Below, in pieces: positions 54,311-64,000 of a stretch of DNA of 64,000 nt. Source of the stretch: Aralia elata (lineage: Eukaryota > Streptophyta > Magnoliopsida > Apiales > Araliaceae); the NCBI GenBank assembly GCA_034770075.1, contig CM068383.1, positions 41,435,222 through 41,499,221 of the forward strand, read 5' to 3'. Both the position numbers and the translations under genes were made by a program. The notes under the pieces are model-generated. The model worked only from the letters and a program-made list of their open reading frames with translations. It had not been told where the DNA came from and made no database searches. Each line of letters starts with the position of its first letter. The stretch's first letter is position 1.

Positions 54311-55099
54311 TTAAGGAGCTAACAATCTAGCTCTTATCACCTTGACGATCTCATCAGTTTGTTGTACCAATTCGGGTCCCAATAGTCGACGTTCACCAAC
54401 CTCATCCCAATATAACGGAGTTCTGCATTTCCTTTCGTACAACGCTTCATAAGGCGACATTCCAATATTTGTGTGATAGCTATTGTTATAGGCAAACTTG
54501 ACCAGAGGTAAATGATCGTCCCAGTTTTCTTCCAAATCCATGACGCACGCTCTTAGCATATCCTTCAACGTTTGAATTGTTCTTTTGCTCTGACCATCAG
54601 TTTGAGGATGGTACGCTGTACTCATTATCAATTGTGTCCCTATACAAGCTTGCAGACTCCTCCAAAATTTTGATGTGAAACGTGGATCTCTGTTCGACAC
54701 AATTGATACTGGAACTCCGTGCCTTGAGATAATCTCCTTGACGTATAATTTCGCCAACTGATCTAGAGTGAATCTGATCTTGATCGGCAAGAAATGTGCT
54801 GATTTTGTCAGTCGGTCCACGATAACCCATATCGCGTCGTAAACCTTCTGAGTAATTGGAAGCCCTACCACGAAATCCATCGTGATATGCTGTCACTTCC
54901 ATTCTGGTATCTCCAAGGGCTGTAACAAACCACTTGGCCTCTGATGCTCTGCTTTCACTTTCTGACAAGTTAAGCACATTGCAACACACTCAGCAACTTC
55001 TCTCTTCATATTTGACCACCCGAAATGTTGTCGAAGATCCTGGTACATTTTTGTACTTCCTGGGTGAACCGAAAATCTTGAACTATGAGCTTCGTTCAA
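54311..55099 (-). pseudogene. pol: Integrase zinc domain and catalytic core, inactive
   Basis: An HHCC-type zinc region (HSSRF...CLTCQKVK) is followed by a stop at 54893 where tryptophan is expected (EWK, stop, then HITMDFVVGL). In the core the first catalytic aspartate remains (MDFVVGLP), but the second is asparagine (VSNRDPRF instead of SDRDPRF) and the glutamate is lysine (GQSKRT instead of GQSERT). Both changes are G to A in the coding strand. Integration by this protein is therefore not expected even without the stops. Confidence 0.9.
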
Positions 55100-55841
55100 A
55101 ATCTCTTCTCTGATCTCCAGTATTGACGGAACCTAGATTCTACCATCAAATCTCAGCAACCCTTCGGTATCGATTTTGAATTTAAGCTCCTCACCCTCAA
55201 GCACCCTTTTCCGTATTTTATCACACTCCTCATCTTGGAGTTGTGCTTCCTTTACCCACTAAAGTCGGTTGGATTTCCATTAGGAATAATTTTTCATTCG
55301 GCTTTGCCAGACATTTCACCTCTAACTCCAACTTAGCCATTTCTGCTATGAGCTTCTCCCGAGCAGTTAACAAAAATAACTTCTCCCGACCCTTCCTGCT
55401 CAAAGCGTCGGCAACCACATTAGCTTTCCCTGGATGGTATAGGATTGCACAATCGTAATCTTTGATCAATTCTATCCATCGCCTCTAACGCATATTTAAA
55501 TCCTTCTATGTGAAAATATACTTCAGACTTTTATGGTCTGTATATATCTCACACTTCTCCCCATAGAGATAGTGCATCCAAATTTTCAAAGCAAACACCA
55601 CGACTGCTAGCTTTAAATCATGGGTCGGATACCCTTTTTCATAGTCTTGTAATTGTCGTGATGCGTAAGCAATGACCTTGCCGTTTTGCATAAGCACACA
55701 ACCAAGTCCTTTATGCGATGCGTCGCTATACACCACAAAATTTCCTGTATCATCCAGTAAAGACAACACAAGTGTCGTACTTAGTCTCTTCTTCAATTCT
55801 TGAAAACTCTCTTCGCACTTCTCCGTCCAAACGAACTTCAC
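55100..55841 (-). pseudogene. pol: RNase H and linker to integrase, interrupted
   Basis: RNase H: YSDASHKG and TDHKSLKYIFT, then a stop near 55506 and another at a former glutamine codon (MR, stop, RRW). The linker DYDCAILYHPGKANVVADALSRKG follows. A one-base frameshift lies near 55255 (the frame of 55230-55469 is not that of 55099), and a further stop replaces the tryptophan of a RIWIP-like phrase. Confidence 0.85.
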
Positions 55842-55853
55842 TGATTTCCTTGT

Positions 55854-56918
55854 CTAATTTGTCAACGGAGTGGCGATTCTAGAGAAGTCTTGAATGAAAC
55901 CTAGGAAACTTCTCACCTCCGACGGTATTTTCGGCTGATCCCAGTTTACCACAACTTCAACCTTTGATGGATCCATTGATATTCCGTCCTTATCAATCAC
56001 ATGCCCGAGAAATTGCACACGCTCCAACCAAAATTCGCACTTTAAAAATTTCGCATACAATTTCTCTCTCCTTAACGCTTCCAATGTCACCTTCAAGTGT
56101 TCCACATGCTCTTCCTGAGTTTTGGAATATACTAGAATGTCGTCTATGAACACCACTACGAATTTATCCAAAAATGGTTTGAACACTCTATTCATTAGAT
56201 TCATGAATGCTGCAGGCGCATTCGTTAAACCAAATGACATTACAAGAAACTCGTAATGACCATACCGAGTTCTGAATGCCGTCTTTGGTACATCCTCCTT
56301 TCTCACTTTCAGCTGATGATACCCAGTTCTCAGATCTATTTTCGAGAAATACTTCGCCCCTTTCAACTGATCGAACAAATCATCAATTCTTGGCAACGGG
56401 TATTTATTCTTAATAGTGACTTTATTCAATTCCCTATATTCAATGAAAAGACGCATCGATCCATCTTTCTTCTTAACAAATAACACCGACGCTCCCCATA
56501 GCGAAACACTCGGTTGGATATACTTCTTATCTAGCAGCTCTTGCAATTGCACCATTAACTCCTTCATCTCTACCGGAGCTATTCGATACGGAGCTTTTGA
56601 TATAAGGGTTGTACCCGGTGCTAGATCAATTACAAATTCAATTTCCCTATCTGGCGGTAGTCTTGGCAAATCATCAGGAAACACGTCCATAAAATCCCTA
56701 ACTACCGGTATCTCCTCCAGCTTTGCACCCAACTTTCGTGAATCGACTATGTAGGTTAGATATCCTACACATCCTTGTCTCAAAATCTTCCTGGCCTGCA
56801 TCATCGTCAGACAACTCGTTTGTTTAGGCGACTTGCTGCCATAAAACACTACCTTTGACGGAGTCATAAGGTTCACACTCTTCTTTTGGAAATTAATAAC
56901 TGCCCCATGGTTGAACAA
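55854..56918 (-). pseudogene. pol: Protease C-terminus and reverse transcriptase
   Basis: 354 open residues. They begin in the protease tail (after a stop at the tryptophan of GMDWL) and include LTMMQARKIL, the RT core with MRLFIEYRELNK (cysteine-isoleucine-aspartate in the intact copy), KTAFRTRYGHYEF and the active-site box FIDDILVYS. The RT aspartates are intact. The frame stops before RNase H at LTN. It is in the same frame as gag. Confidence 0.9.
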
Positions 56919-57002
56919 CTAATCCATACCCGAAATAACGTCAAACTCCCCAAGTCGAATTGGGATTAAGTTTACCGTCATCACATGACCCTTAATATCT
57001 AC

Positions 57003-58310
57003 CTAGCAGTTCTTATGTACAAACTTACCAAGAATCACTTCCCTATTCGCAATTTCTATGTTCATAGGGTAATCTAATTCTTTCTGAGGTAACTCTAATT
57101 TTCTAGCAAAATCATCGAATATAAATAAACAAGTAGCACCCGAATCAAATAATACGTAAGCATTTACACTATTGACCGGAATGATACCTGACACCACATC
57201 CCTCGACTGCACAGCATCCTGCACCGTCATGTTGAATGTTCGGGCGGTAGGTCGATTGGACGGCGTCGGTCCAGTGATAGTCAAATTGTCACCACTGTTG
57301 TTACCCTTTCCTCCGCTTGCTCCTCCTGTAGCTTTCTTAGGACAGTCTCGAGCAAAGTGATCTTTCGATCCGCAAGTGAAACATGCACCCTTTTTTGGAC
57401 TAGGGCAATTCGGTGCGATGTGGCCCTCTTGTCCACAATTATAGCATACCCGTTTCCCATTCATACACACACCCGTATGGCCCTTTCCGCAGTTACCACA
57501 CACTTCAAACTTGTTTCTCTGATTCTCTTGCTGACTTCCAACAGAAACACTATCATTCCACTTCCTCTTCTGTCCACTGCCACTATGGCTACCACTTGCC
57601 TTATTCTCATTTTCATTCTTCTTCTTCTTTTGCTCCTGATTGTACTTGGTCAAAGCATCACTCCCACCTTTAGCAATAATTGTCTTTTCTAACACAACTG
57701 CAAACAAATTCAGTTGAAACATCGAACCTCGACTATACAGCCTGGGCTTCAGTCCTTGTTCAAACCTATTCGCCTTCCTCTTATCGGTATTGACTTGGTA
57801 CGGCGCAAACCTCACCAATTCATTAAAATTCGCGACATAATCGGGTACCATCATCGTTCCGTGCTTGAGCTCCAAAAACTGAACCTCCATTTGATTCTGC
57901 GAACTAGGCGGAAAATATGTTTCGAAGAACATCTCTTTAAATCGTTCCCACGGAATTACCCCTTGACCACCCCGAGTTTTGTTAGCTTGCCACCAATAAC
58001 TAGCTTCTGATTTAAGCATAAATGTTGCGAATGCAGTCTTCTGGTCCTCGCTGACCCTAGCAATGTCAAAAACCTTTTCCATCTCCATGACCCATGCTTG
58101 AGCTTCAATTGGATTCATAGACCCTTGAAATTCTGGGGGTCCTACCGCTTTGAAGTCCTTGAAAGTTGTGGCCTGAGCTTGGGGTTGATTCACAAATGCT
58201 CCTATTAGCAAATTCACTAACTGCTGCATTGGATTAGCATTGGTTTCATCATTGTTATTTGTGGATCCCTCAGGGGTTTGTTGACGTGTCTGTCTTCTTC
58301 TTGGCGGCAT
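57003..58310 (-). CDS. gag: Gag and protease active site of the minus-strand element
   Basis: 435 residues starting MPPRRRQT, as in the intact element. The Gag core (FKDFKAVGPPEFQG, YWWQANK, WERFKEMFFETYFP) runs over about residues 48-200. There is a basic linker, a variant knuckle CX2CX3HX3C and two CX2CX4HX4C knuckles (CYNCGQEGHIAPNC and CFTCGSKDHFARDC). The protease active site DSGAT is present, although the following segment has changed (CLFIFDDF). TAG at 57003-57005 ends the frame after KFVHKNC, inside the protease. The protein could still act as Gag. Confidence 0.88.
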   Translation of the reverse strand: MPPRRRQTRQQTPEGSTNNNDETNANPMQQLVNLLIGAFVNQPQAQATTFKDFKAVGPPEFQGSMNPIEAQAWVMEMEKVFDIARVSEDQKTAFATFMLKSEASYWWQANKTRGGQGVIPWERFKEMFFETYFPPSSQNQMEVQFLELKHGTMMVPDYVANFNELVRFAPYQVNTDKRKANRFEQGLKPRLYSRGSMFQLNLFAVVLEKTIIAKGGSDALTKYNQEQKKKKNENENKASGSHSGSGQKRKWNDSVSVGSQQENQRNKFEVCGNCGKGHTGVCMNGKRVCYNCGQEGHIAPNCPSPKKGACFTCGSKDHFARDCPKKATGGASGGKGNNSGDNLTITGPTPSNRPTARTFNMTVQDAVQSRDVVSGIIPVNSVNAYVLFDSGATCLFIFDDFARKLELPQKELDYPMNIEIANREVILGKFVHKNC

Positions 58311-58607
58311 CTTACTGTTAAGAATTTACACCATTAGGTTATTACTCAATTACTTAAACATTTAAGTCTTAACTTAAACATTTATAAACAACATTTAGCA
58401 CATAACACATCTGATAAACTTCCGTATTTTATTCATTACTGCTTCAAAACATAACACAGATAGCATTATAGTTATTTACATCATCTATCCTGAAATCTTA
58501 AAATTTCCAAGATCACATCCTCATATCCCACTATTTATCTCATTTGAGATTTACATCATAATAACTCTCTTAGAAAATAACTTATTATTACTGTTATTCG
58601 TGATCTA
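58311..58607 (-). other. Spacer between the extra ORF and gag, minus strand
   Basis: 297 bp with no coding frame. A TTCTTAACAG splice-acceptor-like sequence lies five bases before the gag ATG on the minus strand. Confidence 0.5.
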
Positions 58608-59312
58608 TTAAGACATTCCACGTCGCATAGCTTCCTTACGCTCTTGCTCCATGATACGAATTATCGTCCTGCGATCCATCACGTACCACGGGAAATCCTC
58701 AAACTGCACTGGATAATGGAAAACTCGATCTTGTGCCCTATCCATTGCTGTGTGGAAAACATGCTCCATCTCATCTATCTTGGCTTTCTTTGACTGCACC
58801 TCATCCTCAACACGGTCTGCGTGATCAGCAACCTTCATCCACTCGTCCTCGGCTCTAGCACGCTTTCTGGACTCTTTTTTTAGATCACACTTCAGTTTTT
58901 CTAATTTAGCTGATAGCTCTTCATTCTGACTCTCTGCCTGAACTAACTTCCACTCTTCGTTTCCAAGACGTATATCAAGATCTTCAATCTCGCCATTCTT
59001 CTGCCCTATGGTGGTCTGTCGTTCCTCAACCTGATCTTCTAACTCCTTAACTCTATCCTGCAGCTCTATGCTACGGTCATACAACTCATCGAACAACTCA
59101 GCGTCAGTGGTGATAAGAGAGAACTCTTGGGGATCCTCATCCTCCTCCTTAATCTCCTCGGGTTCCTCCTCTGGATCATACTCAGGCTCATACTCCAAAC
59201 CCGCAACAGTAATCAATGGAGATGGCTCCCTCTGCACTAACTGCTCTCGAACGATATGAATATCTTGTGGCTCCTCCTCCCTAGCCTGACTGGGTCCTCC
59301 TATATCAGTTAT
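58608..59312 (-). pseudogene. Extra coiled-coil ORF upstream of gag, start codon lost
   Basis: The open frame can be read from 59312, where the codon ATA stands in place of the ATG of the homologous ORF, directly after an acceptor-like TTTTAGTGGCAG. Conserved N-terminal words are TDIGG, EEE and V.EQLV. It is followed by an acidic part (EPEYDPEEEPEE), then about 130 residues of coiled-coil-like sequence (LQDRVKELEDQVEERQ onward) and a C-terminus RIMEQERKEAMRRG. About 234 codons. The frame stays open although pol nearby is full of stops, and an internal GTG or ATG start is possible. Function unknown. Confidence 0.65.
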
Positions 59313-59534
59313 CCTGCCACTAAAATTTTATGTTTAGTTACTACTCGATACTACTCGATGGTACTCGCGAGCACATAAGCTACAACACATAAGCACATAA
59401 AGTCTTTTATTATTATCTTTAATGAATTCCTTAATTCATTCCTTAGAACTCGATAAGAGTTTTATCACCACTATGTTTTTGACCTCCTATAAGGTTATAA
59501 CCTAAAGTTTCCCCACCTAAGGTTCATAACCTAA

Positions 59535-59547
59535 GGCTCTGATACCA
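59535..59547 (-). other. Primer-binding site of the minus-strand Tekay-like element
   Basis: The minus strand reads TGGTATCAGAGCC, three bases from the 5' LTR at 59551. Initiator tRNA-Met type, identical to the intact element over the first 12 bases. Confidence 0.9.
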
Positions 59548-60108
59548 ACCTGTGGCACCCCCAAATCCGGGTACTTCAATCCCACAGATTTGGTGTTCAC
59601 TATTCTATACATTCATGACTTACTACCCATAATGAAGGATAATAAAATTAAACTGAATAAATCATCTTCCCATAAAAAGGGGTTACAACTTAAATCTCTT
59701 AGGTAAATAAATCCCAGGTTATCTAACCTTTATTACATCATTGCGGAATTAAAACATAATATTAGTCTTATTACAAAACTCCATAACAAATAACAGTTCG
59801 TGAGCTACTTCTACATCTTGCCTTTGCCCTTACTAGTGGATGGCTCATCTGACTTCTCACTCTTAGCTGCAATGTTTTGTGCAAGGGTGAACAAATAATT
59901 TCCCACAAGTATAATAACAATAACAATAGAGAAATCACAGAAGTAGATTTTAATTGAGGTGTAATAGTTTTCTAAAATCAATCAATAATAATCAAAGGTC
60001 TGAAAGCTCAACAGATAGCTTGGCTCAAGAGTTGAATATAGATTTCAAAATTAAAAGTATATCTGAGAGTCATAAGACCTCGAACTATGTCCTAGGTTAG
60101 CAAGTATC

Positions 60109-60200
60109 TGTGACGCCCCCAAATCCGTGCATCATCAAACACCGGATGTGGTGCATCACAGTACAACATACACCATCATCTAACTAAATAAACTTTATAG

Positions 60201-60236
<36 letters not shown>

Positions 60237-63200
60237 TAAGTATTCGGTAATAATCCCAAATATAAAACCAAACATAATCCCCAAGTTTCAAAACCTTAAA
60301 CATCTTAGACTTAGCGTTCACCGCTACATTACATCAATGCGGAAGATCTAAACTTATTACAAAGAAATAAGCTTTCATCATTTCATCTTAGCCTTTCCCT
60401 TGTCCTTGCCCGAGCCCTCGACCTTCTCACCCTTAACTGAAAGGTTTAAGCAAGAATGAGCACAATTTGCCCAGCAAGTATAACAAGTAATTTGATAATA
60501 AATACCAAGGATATATATATCTGTATAGGCATTTCTCAACAATTGAAAGAGTATTGAAGAGGTAAATACGAATTAGAGTTAAGAGTTAAGAATTTTCAAT
60601 AGTGTACTAAGGGGTGTTGATACCCTGAACATTGTTTTGTTTCATCGAAAACCATCAGAAGCTTTTATCAATCAGATAGATTATAAAACCTTCTCTGCAA
60701 GTACTCCAGGTGATCAGCCTTTCGTACCCTACATTGTGCACAAGTATGAAATTTAAACGCGTAAGCGTAAATGGGACTATATGCCCGACATCTGTTTGCC
60801 CGTTATTCGGGTTGTTCATCTTAGTATCATGCGAGACCGCACCAAAGCAATTTGGATTGGTAAACTTTAATAGCTACAACGAATTTGAATTGTTCAAATA
60901 ATATAACGTTACGCATCAATAATATCTAGCCGGAACAAAAGGCCAGAAAAGCATACTTGAAAGCAGTTCGTAATAGTTAAGAACTTTAAAACATAACAAT
61001 TGGAATAACAATTGAGTAATCATCAATAAATCTTGTACAATGGATTTGTATAGCTTACGACATAAGAAACTCACGATCATTGAATAAGTGAATAATGATA
61101 GAATATTTGTTCAATTGAAATAATAAACTCTAGAAGCTTGCTCAATAAAAAGTAGAGTCAAGAAACTTGCGTAAATGAGAAGTAGGGTTTAAGAACTTGC
61201 CTGATAAGTCTTCTATATTTAAAGTTATCTATTAGTTCTTCACGTAACCTATTCACACGTGTCACGTTAAGTAATTTGATCCTCGAACACCACTTTGAAG
61301 TGTAATGGTTCCCTTTTATTTTAATAAAATGATTAAACTCACACGTATTCAAATACAATTCAATTACATAACATGTTGCTATGAATAGGCCACGTGGTTA
61401 AATAAAAGAAACTGAGAAACATAAATTTGTGACATTTTTCGGACCAAAAATTTGCATAAAATATGCTTAAGGGTCTCAAGTCGGAAAATCTCATTTTCCA
61501 TAATTATGACATCCCATATATAATTAAATTCATTTACCCATATAACATCATTTATATGAAAAATACCAAATCAATCTCAAAAATATTTCTTTTCTGTAAT
61601 TTTGTAGAATATAGTCCCACATTGAACATATATCTTTCCCCGGAATTAATAAAATTCATCTATTATTTTTAAATAGTCCATAATAGCCAAATATACTCAG
61701 ATTTTTCATAAATCGAGATTAGCTCCAAAAATTCTAAACTTTTCAGGGTTATCTCCTGCTATAGACATGAACTTCCAGTAAAAATTTTGTAATGTTTAGA
61801 CTTATACACAGAGAGTTATTCAGGTATCGTTTCAAATAATGACCTTAGCCGTAAAATCCATAACTCTCAAACCGTATGGCCAAAAATTCTCAGATTTTTA
61901 CAGGACCTTCATATCTTCTTATAGTAATACTCCAAATTTTTCTAGAATTTTTAATGTACAAAACAGTGGACGAAAATGCCCCCAAAACAGACTGATCCAA
62001 ACAGTTACAAGAAAGACCTCAAATTTTTTTTGTTTCTTGCAGCCACTTTTGCGATTTTATTCCAACTAATCTAAAGATGATATGACCATGATACTTGGAC
62101 ACAATAAACTTCATACAGCAAGGTATTTTAAAAAAATATAACATTCATAAAAATAGCATGCTAAGACCACAAACCAACTGCATAGAAAAGTGTGCCAACA
62201 CTAGTTTCATACTTAGAAAAAAAAAATCTGGAAATTCCAGATTTTCTGCCGATTTTATTATGTACAAGCTTGCTTACGATTTTCATAACTTAATCATTAT
62301 AACTCCAATTCAAACGAAATTTGGGCCAGATTAGACTTCATACTACATACTATTTTATAAAATTATTACATACTCTAATCGAGTTATATAAACCATGATT
62401 CCGAGGCTCCGAAAAACCCAAAAATCACAGATTTCACATTCAACCAACTTTGAAATATTTTGAGATTTTGATTCTAGCATGCATGGGCTTGACTCCTACT
62501 GTCCAGATCACTTCTACCAACATATATGAACATGCTACAACAAACCAACTCACTAAATTACCATGCTTTGAACAAATTGACTACTAAGAGACATTTTATC
62601 AAACATATCGCATACATGCATGAAATCTTTGATTCTCTATGTAATTGCAACATGTTTAAACCATAATTTTCATTCCTTATCATCCTCATACAGAAACCAA
62701 CATTAGCACAACCTTACGAAATTAACATAAACCACTTACCATGACTATACATGCTTTTTCACTATTTTTCTTCAAGAACACGAAAAAGAGAGTTTCATGG
62801 CTTACCTTTTTGGACGAATTTCCCTTGTGTTAATTTGATTATCCCTCTTCCTTGCTTGTTAGTTGCTATTTAATCTCCAGTATTCGTTTTCCCCCTCTCA
62901 AGCTCTCATTCTCTCAGTTCTCTTTTTTTTTTCTTTTGCTCTCTTGATGAAATTTTGTAAATGAGAGGAATATATGAGTGGAGAGTGTATATATGTATAT
63001 GATATTAGCATAGGCTTCCCCTTGCCTCTTCCATTCCCAAATCATCAGTTATGTATATATTGCTCATAATGCATAGGTTTAATATGGAGAGGGGAGTTAA
63101 GAAAATGAAATGTTTTGGTTTATTACACAAGTGTAACTCCCTCTCCCTCAATATCTTGTAATACGTATACTTCCTCCTCCCTTGTCCCAATTCGTGAGTC

Positions 63201-63758
63201 ACAGGATCCCACCAGCTGCTGACAAATTAAATAAACACATTATAATATTATTGTAATCCTTTAAATGCCCATTTTGACCATTTTTCCCTCCATAGCCAAA
63301 CGTGTTCGATACTTATATCGATTCCTACAAAAGTCAATGTTCCGGACGTCATGGAACTATCCGTTTCATTAAAATCATCACCAAAATTCGTGGTTGACTT
63401 TTTCTCTAAAAAAATCAACCGGTTGACTTTGACCAAAAAGTCAACTGTGAGACATTTTCGTCGTTACAATCTAACTTGACTAATTTCGACGTTCCGGACT
63501 CGAATACGCAGTCCGCGTCTCTAAATTCCGATCCGAACTCCAACTCATGATTTAATACCAACCCACGTAATAAAAAGAATTAATTCCCCACTTAATCAAT
63601 TTAAATAGTTAAATAAAACTAAACCAACCATATAAATACATCTCATCACATCTCTTAATATAACACATATATATCTAATAAAGGAAATCACACAAGAGTT
63701 TCGCATAAAATTCAATTCATTAAATACATTACGATGTATATTAATCTCGGGCATTACA
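60109..63758 (-). mobile_element. Solo LTR, further gypsy-type family
   Basis: 3650 bp, ends TGTGACGCCCCC and CGGGCATTACA, with an exact GTATC duplication at 60104-60108 and 63759-63763; the 3' LTR near 51590 shows the empty site. It has the conserved block (about 60700-60840), with hairpin CCCG-TTATT-CGGG, and a splice-acceptor-like TTTCAG near 60440 on the minus strand. No internal region is present. Its small frames (60710-60901, 61463-61672, 61839-62334, 63005-63436) have no recognisable features. Confidence 0.88.
60200..60234. repeat. ATA microsatellite
   Basis: About 35 bp of uninterrupted ATA repeats within the solo LTR. Confidence 0.95.
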
Positions 63759-64000
63759 GTATCTCTACTGTAACATTTAACAGTCTTATAGACTATGGAC
63801 CATCCGTCTTGTACTCCGGGGGATCAGCCATTTGTACAATATATTGTGCACAAATATTTTAACGCTATTGCGTAGTATAATCCCCTATATTAGGGATGTT
63901 CATCTCAGTTTTACCATTAGAGTCCCTACCAAATGAAGTTTGGTTGGGAATAGCTTTAACAGAAATTCTAGATTTTAGAACGATCATCAACTATGGACTA

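Larger units (their letters stand above)
51057..64000 (-). mobile_element. Decayed Tekay/Del-like Ty3/gypsy element, right end outside the window
   Basis: The 3' LTR lies on the left (51057) and the 5' LTR with primer site on the right (59551 onward). Gene order on the minus strand is extra ORF, gag, protease-RT-RNase H-integrase-chromodomain tail. It is clearly related to 18335-34617 in proteins, but its LTR sequence is largely different. Gag is nearly intact; pol has many stops and a frameshift. The outer right end lies past 64000, so the TSD cannot be checked. Confidence 0.9.
59551..64000 (-). repeat. 5' LTR of the minus-strand Tekay-like element, interrupted and cut by the window
   Basis: Starts TGTGGCACCCCC and matches the 3' LTR from 51057 closely (phrases such as ACAGATTTGGTGTTCAC). 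It is interrupted at 60109-63758 by a solo LTR, resumes with GTATCTCTACTG and continues past the window. The part before the insertion has one extra stretch near 59886-59905 relative to the 3' LTR. Confidence 0.88.

Noticed and set aside
61463..62334. Small frames in the last solo LTR as host genes
   Set aside because: No domains, low-complexity composition, and located inside an LTR with an exact TSD.

Overview
This window is repeat DNA from a plant nuclear genome, most likely a eudicot. Evidence: AT-rich sequence, long-LTR Ty3/gypsy elements primed by initiator-tRNA-Met-like sites, a SIRE-type Ty1/copia element, zinc-knuckle Gag proteins, a chromodomain-like integrase tail, telobox/TATA LTR promoters, and many solo LTRs. 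I see no host protein gene, tRNA, rRNA, CRISPR array or bacterial feature. Almost every base belongs to one nested stack of LTR retrotransposons. Most boundaries were fixed by TG...CA ends with 5-bp target-site duplications (TSDs), often checked against an uninterrupted copy of the same target elsewhere in the window.

Layout. (1) 1-2388: 3' end of a Tat/Ogre-like element (70-bp tandem repeats, polypurine tract, 2.06-kb 3' LTR). (2) 2637-35452: an old minus-strand gypsy-type element without gag or pol (LARD-like), LTRs about 3.06 kb, TSD tatac/tatgc. Its internal region received two minus-strand solo LTRs, 7390-10857 (TSD GCTAA) and 11526-15578 (inserted in a TA microsatellite). Its 5' LTR was split by (3) 18335-34617, a young plus-strand chromovirus of Tekay/Del type (TSD ATATT, LTRs about 99% identical). 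This element has an extra ORF before gag, then gag, protease and pol in one frame broken by two TAG codons. Its own 3' LTR was hit by (4) a minus-strand solo LTR of the Tat-like family, 31978-34059 (TSD ATCCC). (5) 36289-38099: a solo LTR, probably copia (TSD AACTC), in older SIRE-like DNA. (6) 38883-49283: a SIRE-type Ty1/copia element (TSD AGAAC). Part of its 5' LTR is triplicated (about 1.06 kb x 3). It has broken gag-pol, an extra ORF in the env-like position, and a 3' LTR truncated by deletion. (7) 51057 to past 64000: a decayed minus-strand Tekay-like element with the same extra ORF before gag. Its 5' LTR is split by (8) a 3.65-kb solo LTR at 60109-63758 (TSD GTATC).

How the parts relate. 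The two Tekay-like elements share the order LTR, PBS, extra coiled-coil ORF, gag, protease, RT-RNase H, integrase with chromodomain-like tail, hairpin plus polypurine tract, LTR. Neither looks autonomous: the plus copy has two nonsense codons, and the minus copy has many stops, a frameshift and an integrase lacking two catalytic acids.

The less expected signals are non-coding. A roughly 130-bp block with hairpins that keep pairing although the stem sequence changes recurs in several otherwise diverged LTR families. A covarying hairpin sits beside the polypurine tract, and in two elements the hairpin-tract-LTR-start module is doubled. GC-rich palindromes occur in the LTRs of four families. The extra ORF before gag starts at a conserved splice-acceptor-like site. 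All comparisons were made by eye; family names rest on recognised motifs, not on searches.
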